Source: Pelotomaculum isophthalicicum JI (GTDB lineage: Bacteria > Bacillota > Desulfotomaculia > Desulfotomaculales > Pelotomaculaceae). Taken from it: 40,252 nucleotides of DNA. The DNA lies in the NCBI RefSeq assembly GCF_029478095.1, contig NZ_JAKOAV010000031.1, forward strand, positions 1 through 40,252, read 5' to 3'. This document shows, piece after piece, positions 23,865-33,701 of this stretch. Position 1 is the stretch's first letter. Each line of letters opens with the position of its first letter. The notes beneath the pieces were generated by a model. That model was not told the DNA's origin. It worked only from the letters and a program-made list of their open reading frames with translations, and searched no databases. Position numbers and translations under genes: made by a program.

Positions 23865-25055
23865 ATGAATGCTCCTAAATTATGGACTAAGGATTTTTTG
23901 ATTATTTCACTTGAGAACTTTTTTGTTTACTTCACCTACAACCTATTAATTGCCATAATAGCGGTATATGCGACGGACAGGTTCAACGCTTCACCCAGTG
24001 TAGCTGGCCTTTCAGCCGGCATTTTTATTCTAGGGGCGATTGGGGGACGGTTATATGCTGGAAGTTCAATTGAACGCATTGGGCGGAAAAAGATGCTTTA
24101 TATTAGCTTCGCGTTCTATTTAATGACCACACTCTTATATTTTGGAGTATACAGTTTGACCTTCCTGTTAATCCTCCGTATGTTCCATGGGGCAGCTTTT
24201 GGCATGGCTTCGACAGCTACGGGAACAATCTCGGCGGAAATTATTCCAAATGAGCGACGCGGGGAAGGAACTAGCTATTATGCTCTAAGCATGACTCTTG
24301 CAACAGCTATTGGCCCTTTTCTGGGGATGTTTCTCACTCAACATGCGAACTTTAACGTAAATTTGATCGTATGCGCTATTGCCTTAGGCGTTAGCTTTAT
24401 CGTTGCATTCCCTTTAGACGTTCCAAAAGTCGAACCAACAAACAAAAAATTTGAAAATATGGAACTATTTAACCTTAACGGTTTTATTGAACCTAAGGCA
24501 GTACCTATTGCAATAATTACGGCTTTGACATGTTTTAGTTATTCGAGTATTTTATCTTTCATGGCGACTTACTCAAAGGAAATAAATCTAATTAATGCAG
24601 GGAGCTTTTTCTTTATTTTCTATGCCGTTGCTATTTTAATTTCTAGACCTTTCACCGGTCGCTGGTTTGATATAAAAGGAGAAAATTTCGTGATTTATCC
24701 TGCTTTCCTGTTATTTGCGATCGCCCTGATTGTCCTTGGCCGGGCTCATCAAGGTTCCTCAGTTTTATTGGCCGGAGTCTTAGCGGGTTTTGGCTATGGA
24801 AACATCTTTTCCAGTGCCCAAGCTCTAGCTGTTAAGGTATCGCCCCAACATCGCAAGGCTCTAGCGACCTCTACTTTTTTTATCTTTGCGGATGTAGGAA
24901 TGGGTATCGGACCCTTCATACTAGGATTTTTAATCCCAACAATAGGCTATCGCGGTTTGTATGTAAGCATGGGTATCGTTGTATTCGCCACTTTCTTCTT
25001 ATACTATTTCTTGCAAGGTAGAAAAAGCATGTCTCATGTATCTGCTGCCGAATAA
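23865..25055 (+). CDS. Major facilitator superfamily permease
   Basis: A 396-residue permease with 12 predicted helices. The loop motif between helices 2 and 3 is GGRLYAGSSIERIGRKKML and the half-molecule repeat has SRPFTGRWFDIKGEN. The overall look is of the drug/sugar efflux group, but the substrate cannot be told. Start ATG 23865 after GAGGG. It has its own promoter and no operon partner. Confidence 0.85.
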   Translation: MNAPKLWTKDFLIISLENFFVYFTYNLLIAIIAVYATDRFNASPSVAGLSAGIFILGAIGGRLYAGSSIERIGRKKMLYISFAFYLMTTLLYFGVYSLTFLLILRMFHGAAFGMASTATGTISAEIIPNERRGEGTSYYALSMTLATAIGPFLGMFLTQHANFNVNLIVCAIALGVSFIVAFPLDVPKVEPTNKKFENMELFNLNGFIEPKAVPIAIITALTCFSYSSILSFMATYSKEINLINAGSFFFIFYAVAILISRPFTGRWFDIKGENFVIYPAFLLFAIALIVLGRAHQGSSVLLAGVLAGFGYGNIFSSAQALAVKVSPQHRKALATSTFFIFADVGMGIGPFILGFLIPTIGYRGLYVSMGIVVFATFFLYYFLQGRKSMSHVSAAE

Positions 25056-25270
25056 GTTGTTTATACTTTGATATTTAAAGTTGGTTAAGGATGGTTTTGA
25101 ATTATATCGCTTATGAGTGTGCCTATAAACCCCGTTATCCCAAGGGAGCTGTGGCATGACATGGCAGCAAGAGCCCTTTTAGGTTTCACAAAAGTTTAGC
25201 GCGCTAAAAATACGCTTGTGTCAAAGTTTACCTGTAATGCGTATTATATACGATAAAGGGGGTTGCAGTA
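25056..25270. other. Intergenic stretch, no gene seen
   Basis: Holds no convincing ORF. GGGGGTTG at about 25258-25266 is the ribosome binding site of the GH18 gene. Confidence 0.5.
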
Positions 25271-26248
25271 ATGCAGCCACACCCTCCTACGACAAAAGGA
25301 AAGGTTGCTATGTTAAATCAACCGTTCTATTTCGAAAATAACTGGTATTATGTTACAGAACCTGGCGCGCTTGTAGCTCTTCAGGTTCATGGTAAAGATA
25401 TTAGCTTTTTTGTTCCCTACTGGTTTGGGGTAACTGAGACAGGATCTCTTGCCGACCAGTCCGACGCAGCTACTTTGGCAACATTAAGGCAGCTTGGTGT
25501 GCCGGTTTTGGCTTTATTGTATAACCTTGCCGGTGTCATTCACAAATTGCTGACCACCGAGAATCTACGTAAGCTTCTTATAACCAATATTTTAAACATG
25601 CTTATTCGTAAAGGATTTTTTGGCGTAAATATTGATTTTGAATTTGTGCCTCCGGAGGATAGGCCTTTTTTGACCACATTCATGGCAGAGCTTTATCAAA
25701 CACTTAAACCATATGGTTATCTGACTACCATTTCAGTTCCCCCAGAACTGCGGGACGATCCAAAACATCCTTTTTCAGGAGCATTCAGCTACCCTGATCT
25801 AGCCCGGTACAGCGACCAGGTATATATATTGGCGTACGACGAACATGTAGCCGTACCCGGGCCGGTCGCTTCAATCGGATTTGTAAGGCAAGTACTGGCC
25901 TATGGTCTGTCCGTTATTCCCCGGGATAAGATCCGCTTGGGAATGGCTGTATACGGCCGAGAGTGGGCTGACCGTAACAGACTGCCAAAAGAACTATCCT
26001 TTAATGAAGCTATAGCCACAGCTAATCGCCATGGAGTTAGTATCAGGTACAACGCTGTGGTGCAAGAGCCAAACTTCACTTACAAGGAAAATGGTGTTGA
26101 ACATATCGTTTGGTTTGAGGATGTACAAAGCTTTGCAGCTAAAATCAACATCGCTGTTCAAGAAGGAATACCGGGTATAGCAGTCTGGCGATTGGGTTTA
26201 GAGGACCCTAGAATTTGGGAGTTGCTCCGGGGGATGCGGCGTTTTTGA
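25271..26248 (+). CDS. Glycoside hydrolase family 18, spore-type
   Basis: A 325-residue protein without a clear signal peptide. The core is IRKGFFGVNIDFEFVPPEDR, which holds the GH18 catalytic Glu in the NIDFE form; the first Asp of the classical DxxDxDxE is replaced by Phe. DQVYILAYDEH and PGIAVWRLGLEDPRIWELL are the later barrel strands. Close relatives are spore cortex-lytic or coat GH18 proteins that cut peptidoglycan N-acetylglucosamine bonds. No LysM domain is present, unlike SleL. ATG 25271 has GGGGG upstream; ATG 25310 is an alternative. Confidence 0.75.
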   Translation: MQPHPPTTKGKVAMLNQPFYFENNWYYVTEPGALVALQVHGKDISFFVPYWFGVTETGSLADQSDAATLATLRQLGVPVLALLYNLAGVIHKLLTTENLRKLLITNILNMLIRKGFFGVNIDFEFVPPEDRPFLTTFMAELYQTLKPYGYLTTISVPPELRDDPKHPFSGAFSYPDLARYSDQVYILAYDEHVAVPGPVASIGFVRQVLAYGLSVIPRDKIRLGMAVYGREWADRNRLPKELSFNEAIATANRHGVSIRYNAVVQEPNFTYKENGVEHIVWFEDVQSFAAKINIAVQEGIPGIAVWRLGLEDPRIWELLRGMRRF

Positions 26249-26273
26249 TATCATTTCCTCCGAAAGCTCTTTT

Positions 26274-26420
26274 ATGGTCGGGGCCGCATTAACAGGCAGT
26301 GGAGTAACCCTCTCTGCTTTTTGCCTGGGTGATGACTTTGAAGAGGATTATGCTCCGGCTTTCTTCCTGGGACAAGCAAGGTATGATCGTGAGTTAAAGA
26401 AATTAATGAATTCTGAATAG
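26274..26420 (+). CDS. Short hypothetical ORF, possibly a gene remnant
   Basis: 48 codons in a frame different from the GH18 gene: MVGAALTGSGVTLSAFCLGD then DFEEDYAPAFFLGQARYDRE and a short Lys-rich end. The composition looks like real protein rather than noise, and open reading continues upstream into the GH18 3' end without a stop. I do not recognise it and no Shine-Dalgarno precedes the ATG. It may be the last part of a lost gene. Confidence 0.35.
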   Translation: MVGAALTGSGVTLSAFCLGDDFEEDYAPAFFLGQARYDRELKKLMNSE

Positions 26421-26500
26421 TAAAAAATATGTTATAATTATAATAAATTCAGAAGGAGGGAGAAAGGAGCAATATCGCCAAAAGTGCTCCCTAAGTAACT

Positions 26501-28276
26501 ATGAGCATAGAATTAAAAGCCGATCTTATAAGTCGACTTGGTAAAGTCTCCATGGGAAAAGAACCTGCCGACTTGATTATTAACAATTGTGATGTATTAA
26601 ATGTCTACACTGGCGAAATTCTTGAGAACCAGCAATTGCTTATTGCTGGAGACAGGATCGCTTACGTGGGAACGAAACTTGACTTTCCGGAGGGTCAAAA
26701 CACCAAAATTATCGACGCCGATGGACAGCTGATTATACCGGGCATGATTGACGGTCACATACATATGGATGCATCATTAATGAATATAGAAGAATTTGTC
26801 GGCCTTTCCCTTGCCCGGGGTACTACCACAACTATCACCGAGTGTTATTTTACTTCCAATGCCATGGGTATCCAAGGAGTTAATGCTTTTATCGATCAAT
26901 TCAAAAACCAACCGCAGAGAATTTTTGCCACAGCCCCAATTATATCCTTTCTATGTTCCGACAATGGAAACGGTATTAGTGTGATTAATGAGTCTGAAAT
27001 GATAAGTTTGCTGCAGCGGCCGGGAATAGTGGGCACCGGTGAAATATACTGGTCTAATCTGCTTGATACCGGCTCAAACGAAGGTTTAATTAATATTATT
27101 GAGGCGGCCATTTCGCTGGGAAAAACAGTGGAGGGACACGGGGCAGGCGCTAAAAGCCAGAGATTAGCCGCTTTTGTAGCTCATGGCATTGATTCTTGCC
27201 ACGAACCCATTACCGCTGAAGAGGTGCGCGACAGACTGCGACTGGGTTTGTTTACCATGATTCGGGAAGGTTCGATCCGCCGGGAATTGGATGCTGTTAT
27301 TGGTCCTTTAACCGAAATGGATTTAGCATTACGCAGGGCAATTCTAGTTTCCGATGCAGTTTGGCCGGTTGATTTGCTCCGATACGGTCACATGGATTAC
27401 ATAGTGCAAAAGGCCATTAACCTGGGACTTAACCCTGTGACGGCAATCCAGATGGCTACTATTAATGTGGCAGAACATTTTCACCTGGGGGGCCACCTCG
27501 GTGGGATAGCGCCAGGGAAATGCGCTGATATGGTAATTATCCCCAATCTAAAAACAATTGAGCCCAAGTTAGTTATTTGTCGAGGTAAAGTGGTAGCCCA
27601 GGATGGCAGAATGCTAGAAAAACCGGCCAAAACACACTTTCCGGCTGATACGTATCAATGCATTAATATTAACCCGGTACAACCCGGCTTTTTTAGGGTG
27701 CCGGCCACTTCTCCAATAACCAAAGTACGTGCCATAGAATTAATCACCAACATTGTTAACCGTGAAACGACATTGGATTTACCAGTAATTGATGGAGAAA
27801 TAGCACCCGCCGGCGGCGATGATGTTTTAAAAGTGGCGGTAATCAATCGCTACATCAGAAATATTAAGGGCTGTACCGGATTTATCAAGGGATACGGACT
27901 GAAAAGGGGTGCGCTGGCCAGCAGCTATTCTTACGACGAAGGAAGTCTGGTAGTAATGGGTGCAAGTGATAGCGATATGGCCGCCGCAGTAAATCGAATC
28001 CGCGAGTTGCAAGGTGGCATTGTTTATTGTTGCGAGGGGCAGGTAATTGAAGAACTGCCGCTTCCCATTTTGGGATGCATTTCCGATATCCCAGGGCCAG
28101 AAGTGGCTGCAAAAAACACATCCCTGGAAAGAGCGGTAAGAGAGGCAGGATGCAAAATTGACAACCCGCTATTAACATTATTTACCGTTACCTTTACCGC
28201 CATACCTTCGCTGCGGTTACTGTCCAGGGGATACTATCAATCCAGAGAAAAACGGATGGTGAATGTACTAGCCTAG
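26501..28276 (+). CDS. ade: Adenine deaminase-like amidohydrolase
   Basis: A 591-residue protein, the usual length of bacterial adenine deaminase, which turns adenine into hypoxanthine and ammonia. The metal-site box is PGMIDGHIHMDASL, later VEGHGAGAKSQRLAAFVAHG and CHEPITAEEVRDRLRLGLFTMIREGS, and the C-terminal domain has KVAVINRYIRNIKGCTGFIKGYGLKRGALASSYS. The site that reads SDD/TDDRHP in many adenine deaminases is SDAVWP here, so the substrate could differ. Start ATG 26501; a GGAGGGAGAAAGGAG stretch lies 35-50 bases upstream rather than adjacent. Confidence 0.8.
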   Translation: MSIELKADLISRLGKVSMGKEPADLIINNCDVLNVYTGEILENQQLLIAGDRIAYVGTKLDFPEGQNTKIIDADGQLIIPGMIDGHIHMDASLMNIEEFVGLSLARGTTTTITECYFTSNAMGIQGVNAFIDQFKNQPQRIFATAPIISFLCSDNGNGISVINESEMISLLQRPGIVGTGEIYWSNLLDTGSNEGLINIIEAAISLGKTVEGHGAGAKSQRLAAFVAHGIDSCHEPITAEEVRDRLRLGLFTMIREGSIRRELDAVIGPLTEMDLALRRAILVSDAVWPVDLLRYGHMDYIVQKAINLGLNPVTAIQMATINVAEHFHLGGHLGGIAPGKCADMVIIPNLKTIEPKLVICRGKVVAQDGRMLEKPAKTHFPADTYQCININPVQPGFFRVPATSPITKVRAIELITNIVNRETTLDLPVIDGEIAPAGGDDVLKVAVINRYIRNIKGCTGFIKGYGLKRGALASSYSYDEGSLVVMGASDSDMAAAVNRIRELQGGIVYCCEGQVIEELPLPILGCISDIPGPEVAAKNTSLERAVREAGCKIDNPLLTLFTVTFTAIPSLRLLSRGYYQSREKRMVNVLA

Positions 28277-28387
28277 CCACCATGAGGGGCGTGTGGGCAC
28301 TGGAAATCCTCTAAATTTAAAAAACTACTTGTGAAATATTTAAAGTTGCAGTATCATTAGAACAATTAAATATAGTAAACTGTTGAT

Positions 28388-28646
28388 TGAGAAGAGTACA
28401 TAGTTTGGATTGCTTTACAGAGAGTTGCAAGGTGCTGGGATTGCAATAAGCAACGTACTATGGAATGGGCTCATAAAGGTGGGAGGAAAGGTCTTTGACT
28501 AAGTAATGCCCAACGGGATTTCCACCCGTTACCATTGGAATGCGTATGATGGTACGTAAATGAGTGGATGCGTTTGCATCAATTTAGGTGGCACCACAGA
28601 AGTTATAAGCTTTTGTCCTATGCAAGACGGGACAAAAGCTTTTTTA
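28388..28646 (+). promoter_or_regulatory. T-box leader (tRNA-Trp) of the trp operon
   Basis: The leader has AGAGAGTTGC and a stem I in which TGG (28461-28463, Trp codon) is a good specifier, followed by A. The T-box proper is TTTAGGTGGCACCACAG (28583-28599). A terminator AAGCTTTTGTCC (28607-28618) with GGGACAAAAGCTT and TTTTTT follows. Uncharged tRNA-Trp would favour the antiterminator and turn the trp genes on. Specifier assignment fits the genes downstream. Confidence 0.85.
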
Positions 28647-28703
28647 TTTGCCCCCAAAGGACACAAAATGAAATTCAAAGCTTAATCCAGGGAAGTGTGT
28701 AAT

Positions 28704-29888
28704 ATGAAAAAAGGAAGATTTGGCAATTACGGCGGGCAGTATATACCGGAGACATTGATGAGGGCCGTGCAGGAACTGGAAAAAGCCTACGAGTTCTATA
28801 AAAATGATCTCGCTTTTCAAAATGAGCTGGAGATTTTACTGAAGAAGTACGCGGGCAGGCCATCGCTGCTGTATTATGCGGAGAAGATGACCCGGAAACT
28901 TGGCGGCGCAAAGCTATACCTCAAACGAGAGGACCTCAATCATACAGGCTCCCATAAAATCAACAATGTCCTGGGCCAGGTACTGCTGGCCAAACGCATG
29001 GGAAAAACCCGCGTGATCGCGGAAACGGGCGCAGGGCAGCATGGCGTCGCCACTGCGACAGCAGCTGCCCTGATGGATATGGAATGCGAAATATTTATGG
29101 GCAAGGAAGACACCGAGCGACAGGCTTTAAATGTATTTCGCATGGAACTGCTGGGCGCCAAAGTCCACCCGGTCACCAGCGGCACGATGACGCTAAAAGA
29201 CGCCGTAAACGAAACTATGCGCGAGTGGACAACACGCATGGATGACACGCTGTACGTCCTGGGTTCTGTCATGGGGCCGCATCCCTTCCCTACCATTGTA
29301 CGGGATTTTCAGAAGGTCATCGGTAAAGAGATTAAAGAGCAGATCATGAAGACAGAAGGAAAACTACCCGACGCGGTCATCGCCTGTGTAGGCGGTGGCA
29401 GCAACGCCATGGGAGCCTTTTATGAGTTCATTCAAGAGCCGTCGGTGAAGCTCATCGGCTGCGAGGCTGCCGGACTTGGCGTAGACAACCCAAAGAATGC
29501 GGCAACAATTGCCAATGGTGCCGTCGGCGTGTTCCACGGCATGAAGTCCTACTTCTGCCAGGACGAGTACGGTCAGATCGCACCGGTTTACTCCATCTCG
29601 GCGGGGCTTGACTATCCGGGCATCGGGCCGGAGCACGCGCAACTCTCCGACACAGGCAGGGCACAGTACGTCCCGGTCACGGACGACGAAGCTGTAAATG
29701 CCTTTGAATATCTTTCCCGCACGGAGGGCATCATTCCCGCGGTTGAAAGTGCCCACGCCGTTGCCTACGCCATGAAGCTGGCGCCCGCCATGGCGCAGGA
29801 GCAGATCATTGTCGTCAATCTATCGGGACGGGGCGACAAAGACGTGGCGGCAATCGCCAGGTACAAGGGGGTCGCACTTTATGAGTAA
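28704..29888 (+). CDS. trpB: Tryptophan synthase beta chain
   Basis: A 394-residue PLP enzyme that joins indole with serine to make tryptophan. [14 protein letters not shown] opens the protein; [16 protein letters not shown] carries the PLP lysine; [14 protein letters not shown] and [12 protein letters not shown] are the phosphate and cofactor loops; [16 protein letters not shown] and LSGRGDKD close it. ATG 28704 has AGGGAAG upstream; GTG 28695 would overlap that site. It is the first gene after the T-box and overlaps trpA by 8 bases. Confidence 0.95.
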   Translation: MKKGRFGNYGGQYIPETLMRAVQELEKAYEFYKNDLAFQNELEILLKKYAGRPSLLYYAEKMTRKLGGAKLYLKREDLNHTGSHKINNVLGQVLLAKRMGKTRVIAETGAGQHGVATATAAALMDMECEIFMGKEDTERQALNVFRMELLGAKVHPVTSGTMTLKDAVNETMREWTTRMDDTLYVLGSVMGPHPFPTIVRDFQKVIGKEIKEQIMKTEGKLPDAVIACVGGGSNAMGAFYEFIQEPSVKLIGCEAAGLGVDNPKNAATIANGAVGVFHGMKSYFCQDEYGQIAPVYSISAGLDYPGIGPEHAQLSDTGRAQYVPVTDDEAVNAFEYLSRTEGIIPAVESAHAVAYAMKLAPAMAQEQIIVVNLSGRGDKDVAAIARYKGVALYE

Positions 29889-30663
29889 AATTACGAAAGC
29901 CTTTGAAAACCGCAAAGCCTTAATCACCTTCATCACGGGCGGCGATCCCGATATTGAAACCACGGAGAAACTGGTCCCCGCCATGGCGGCGGCAGGCGCT
30001 GACCTGATCGAAATCGGCATCCCGTTTTCTGACCCGATTGCGGAAGGCATCGTCATACAGGAGGCAGACCAGCGTGCCCTGCTGGGCGGGTGCACCACAG
30101 ACATGCTGTTTGCTATGGTCGCCCGAATCCGGCAAAAATCGGGCGTTCCGCTGCTGTTTATGACTTATCTAAATCCAATTTACACATACGGGAAAGAGAG
30201 GTTTTTGACACGGTGTGCCGAATGCGGCATAGACGGGCTTATTGTCCCGGATCTGCCTTTTGAAGAAAAAGACGAATTGGCAGATCTCTGTGAGCGCCAC
30301 GGAGTTGACTTAATCTCGATGATCGCCCCCACCTCGGAAGAGCGGATCACCTTGATCGCCAAAGAAGCCAAAGGGTTCATCTATTGCGTATCTTCCCTTG
30401 GCGTAACCGGCGTGCGTAGCGAGATTACCACGGACATCGGCAAAATGGTGCAAAAAGTTCGGGAAGTAACCGGTGTTCCATGTGCGGTCGGCTTTGGCAT
30501 CGCCACACCAGAACAGGCCGGCAGCATGGCCAGGCTGTCCGATGGCGTAATCGTCGGAAGCGCAATTGTCAAACTGGTTGCAAAATTCGGCAAGGATTGC
30601 GTTGAACCCGTCTCAGAGTATGTGCACAGTATGAAAAAAGGCATTGATGCTGCCACTAAATAA
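29881..30663 (+). CDS. trpA: Tryptophan synthase alpha chain
   Basis: A 260-residue TIM-barrel enzyme that splits indole-3-glycerol phosphate and hands indole to TrpB. Motifs: [29 protein letters not shown] with the catalytic Glu, [14 protein letters not shown] with the catalytic Asp, and [11 protein letters not shown] and GVIVGSAIV for phosphate binding. The ATG at 29881 overlaps the trpB stop and has AAGGGGG 8 bases upstream, so the two subunits are coupled. Confidence 0.95.
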   Translation: MSKITKAFENRKALITFITGGDPDIETTEKLVPAMAAAGADLIEIGIPFSDPIAEGIVIQEADQRALLGGCTTDMLFAMVARIRQKSGVPLLFMTYLNPIYTYGKERFLTRCAECGIDGLIVPDLPFEEKDELADLCERHGVDLISMIAPTSEERITLIAKEAKGFIYCVSSLGVTGVRSEITTDIGKMVQKVREVTGVPCAVGFGIATPEQAGSMARLSDGVIVGSAIVKLVAKFGKDCVEPVSEYVHSMKKGIDAATK

Positions 30664-30694
30664 AGCCATTAATAAATTTAGGAGGACATAAATT

Positions 30695-31720
30695 ATGTAC
30701 AAAAATATTTTGAGCAAGACAACAACCAATCAGGAACTGACTGAACAGGATATTTTTCAATTGATTAACTCCATCAACAATGATGAGATCAGTGATGTTC
30801 AGATCGGCGCTTTTCAGGTCGCACTTCTGATGAAAGGCAGTTCACTGAAGGAATTGGCCTTCTTCGCCAAAGCCATGCGGGAAAACTGTGTTCCCCTGAA
30901 GCCGAAGGTGGAAGCCGATCTGATGGACACTTGCGGGACTGGCGGAGGTTTAAGCACTTTCAATATTTCCACTGCAACAGCCATCGTTGCTGCGGCAGCG
31001 GGTATCCCCATCGCAAAGCATGGCAGCCGTTCCATTTCCAGCCTGTCCGGCAGCGCGGACGTGCTGGAGGCTCTGGGTGTCAACATCAACCTGACGCCTG
31101 CACAGGCTGAAAAGATGATTGAGGATATCGGCATTGCCTTCATCTATGCGCCTTTGTTCCATCCGGTTATGTGTAAGGTTCTGCCTGCGGAATCGGAACT
31201 TGGGATCAAAACTATTTTCTATACAATCATTGGCCCATTGATCAACCCAGCTTTCGCACCCAGACATATCCTTGGCGTTTACAAGCCCGATCTGCTCGAT
31301 ACCGTGTCTTATGTGGCCAAAGAGCTCGGCTACACCAACGCCATGTTTGTACATGGCCTGGATGGTCTGGACGAAATTTCACTGCTTGGCAAAACCAGAA
31401 TTAATGAGCTGAAAGATGGCGAGATCACAACCTATGAGATTGAGCCCGAGGACTTTGGCATGGAGCGCTGCACGCTGGAAGAGATTAAAACAGGACTTCC
31501 CGAAGAAAACGCAAATACAATCCGTGGTGTCTTTTCCGGTGAAATAACCGGCCCCAGGCGTAGTGTGGTTATTCTTAATGCTGCCGGCGCCTTGAAAGTC
31601 GGCGGCAAAGCTGCCAGTTTTGAGGAAGGCATAGCACTTGCCCAACAGTTGATCGACAGTGGCGCCGCGGCGGAAAAATTGAAGCAACTGTGTAAAATGT
31701 CCAACTCGTTTGCGGAGTAG
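30695..31720 (+). CDS. trpD: Anthranilate phosphoribosyltransferase
   Basis: A 341-residue enzyme that joins anthranilate with PRPP. Motifs: DTCGTGGGLSTFNISTATA (PRPP loop), KHGSRSISSLSGSADVLEALG, and PLINPAFAPRHILGVYKPDL. Length is standard for a TrpD without a fused TrpG amidotransferase. TAGGAGG precedes the ATG. Anthranilate must come from a trpE/trpG pair that is not in this window. Confidence 0.95.
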   Translation: MYKNILSKTTTNQELTEQDIFQLINSINNDEISDVQIGAFQVALLMKGSSLKELAFFAKAMRENCVPLKPKVEADLMDTCGTGGGLSTFNISTATAIVAAAAGIPIAKHGSRSISSLSGSADVLEALGVNINLTPAQAEKMIEDIGIAFIYAPLFHPVMCKVLPAESELGIKTIFYTIIGPLINPAFAPRHILGVYKPDLLDTVSYVAKELGYTNAMFVHGLDGLDEISLLGKTRINELKDGEITTYEIEPEDFGMERCTLEEIKTGLPEENANTIRGVFSGEITGPRRSVVILNAAGALKVGGKAASFEEGIALAQQLIDSGAAAEKLKQLCKMSNSFAE

Positions 31721-31724
31721 ACAA

Positions 31725-32420
31725 ATGAATACGAGATTCTCCGATGCGTTGTTGGCAAGAAAAAAGGCCGGATTCCTTCCCGTTATTCCCGATATAAAGT
31801 GCGCTTCCCCCAAGGAGGGCGATCTGCTGCGGGGCAGAGATCCGGTAGAAGCGGCAAAGCTATTGGCTAAAGCAGGCGCGCCTGCACTGTCGGTGGTCAC
31901 CGAGCCAAAAAACTTCGGCGGCTCCCTGGAATTGCTGGAGCGAATTGCAGCAGAGACAAAGCTTCCTATTCTCCGCAAGGATTTTATCACCAGCGTAGAG
32001 GATCTGAAGCTCACAAAGACTTGTGGCGCAGAGGCAGTCCTGCTGATCTGTGCTATTCAGCCGTTTCCTTTGCTGATGGAGCTGTATGGAGAAGCGTTGA
32101 AAATCGGCCTGGAACCGCTGGTTGAGGCTCATACGAAAGAGGAATTGATTATGGCCGGGAAAACCGGCGCCAAACTTGTGGGGATTAACAATCGCAATAT
32201 CCTTGAACTTGAAAAGGATGACGGAACCGTTTATGCCACAGCGCTGCTGGCCGCATATAAGCCCAAAGACGCCATACTGATCAGTGAAAGTTCCATTCAA
32301 ACCCCTGCGCAAGCACAGGCGGCAGTTCGCGCAGGCGCCGATGCAGTACTGATCGGAACAGCTATCTGGCAGGCTGAAAACATGCGTGAGCGCTATCTGG
32401 CTCTTAGCGAAGGATTGTGA
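31725..32420 (+). CDS. trpC: Indole-3-glycerol-phosphate synthase
   Basis: A 231-residue TIM barrel that closes the indole ring. IPDIKCASPKEGDLL, LRKDFITSVEDL, GLEPLVEAHTKEELIMA, GINNRNI and AGADAVLIGTAIWQ are in the order of TrpC. It is about 20-30 residues shorter at the N-terminus than many TrpC. ATG 31725 follows GGAG, 4 bases after the trpD stop. Confidence 0.9.
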   Translation: MNTRFSDALLARKKAGFLPVIPDIKCASPKEGDLLRGRDPVEAAKLLAKAGAPALSVVTEPKNFGGSLELLERIAAETKLPILRKDFITSVEDLKLTKTCGAEAVLLICAIQPFPLLMELYGEALKIGLEPLVEAHTKEELIMAGKTGAKLVGINNRNILELEKDDGTVYATALLAAYKPKDAILISESSIQTPAQAQAAVRAGADAVLIGTAIWQAENMRERYLALSEGL

Positions 32421-32430
32421 GATCAAGTCA

Positions 32431-33123
32431 ATGGGTGGCATTAAAGTAAAAATATGTGGTTTGAAACGCGAAAATGACGTACAAATGTGCATGAAGCTGG
32501 GTGTGGATATTCTAGGCTTTGTTACGGAATACCCGATTCCAGTTCCCTGGAATTTGAGCCGCTCCCAGGCGTTGCCGCTGTTGAGCATGGTCCATCCCCC
32601 GCACCAAAGCTGCATTGTTACCGGCGGCGCTCCCGAAAAAGTGATCGGACTGGCAGCCAGCCTGCGCCCCTCCATGGTGCAGCTTCATTACCAGGAAACA
32701 CTGGACGATACAATAATAATTTCTGATGCACTGCGGAAACTGAATATCGATGTGATTAAAACAGTTCCTCCAGCAATGGAAGATCGAATCTCACAGTTTG
32801 GCACTACGGATATTGAAGCGATCGTTGGGGAACTGTGCAAAACCAGTGTTTACGGATTGCTTGCAGATTCACGTGTTCCATCAAATGCGTCCGACAATGG
32901 CACCGAACTGGATCTCAAGTTCTGCTCACAAATAATCAAGCTATCTTCAAAGCCGGTCATCATTGCCGGCGGAATAAATGCCCATAATGCCCGCGATTTT
33001 GTGACGCAGACAGGCGCCGGCTTCATCGATGTCATGACCGGCGTAGAGAGTATCGTGGGCGAAAAGGATGCTGCATTGCTGTCTCGCTTGTTATCAGCCA
33101 TTCGTAATCCATCGCCTTTTTAA
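32431..33123 (+). CDS. trpF: Phosphoribosylanthranilate isomerase, divergent
   Basis: A 230-residue TIM barrel with VKICGLKRENDVQMCMKLGVDILGFV at the start, MVQLHY in the middle, and PVIIAGGINAHNARDFV and GFIDVMTGVES at the end. The typical GxF(x)SxxP text near residue 30-40 is changed, and the TrpF Asp box appears as LLADSRV. ATG 32431 lies 10 bases after the trpC stop with only a weak Shine-Dalgarno. It is the last gene of the trp unit. Confidence 0.85.
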   Translation: MGGIKVKICGLKRENDVQMCMKLGVDILGFVTEYPIPVPWNLSRSQALPLLSMVHPPHQSCIVTGGAPEKVIGLAASLRPSMVQLHYQETLDDTIIISDALRKLNIDVIKTVPPAMEDRISQFGTTDIEAIVGELCKTSVYGLLADSRVPSNASDNGTELDLKFCSQIIKLSSKPVIIAGGINAHNARDFVTQTGAGFIDVMTGVESIVGEKDAALLSRLLSAIRNPSPF

Positions 33124-33560
33124 TTGGTAAATTATCTTCATCATCAGTTTTAATCCCAAATTTCTCAGCAGCCTCAATTTGGCTATTAAGCTAAATGCTT
33201 TGCTATGAGCTCGCTCTATGACATAACCGGCCAGCAAGGTGTCAAGGCCATCACCATCCGGACTAACTACCAGTTCCTCCTTGGCTTTACCAATTCATCC
33301 TGCGGCTTGTAAGCAAGGGTGATGATATAGTCTCCAGACTGGCTTATCCCTCAACGGTAAGCTTGCCTGCTTTTGCGTTTAGAGTGGCCTTGGTGACGCC
33401 AGGGAGTGCCGCTATGATTTTTTCAAACTTAGCGGCGCAGTCCATTCAGGTAATGCCTTTAATTCGATAAACAAAGATCGGCGCATTTAATCCTTCAGCC
33501 CAAGCACTTCACCTTCAAGTAATTTTGTTGGCTGTATTAACCTTTATTTACAAATTCCCC
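33124..33560 (-). pseudogene. Decayed gene with a heavy-metal-associated (HMA) domain
   Basis: On the minus strand a frame gives APIFVYRIKGIT, TGA, MDCAAKFEKIIAALPGVTKA, TLNAKAGKLTVEG. This is an HMA fold as in CadA-type metal ATPases, except that TGA stands where the first Cys of CxxC belongs. No start codon precedes it, and further on the similarity jumps frames (YIITLAYKPQDELVKPRRNW; IEAAEKFGIKTDDEDNLP) with several stops. The whole stretch of about 430 bases looks like a dead gene antisense to the trp operon end. Confidence 0.6.
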
Positions 33561-33701
33561 ATTAAAATGATTTGTTCGTTTTTTTTAAGGATTTTGTTTG
33601 ATACTAGTTCCCTGCAATATATAATATGATTATAAGTCATTATTGGTATGAGTGGACGTGTTTGTTAAACGAATGCAATTTTCCATGCGGGAGGTATTTT
33701 T

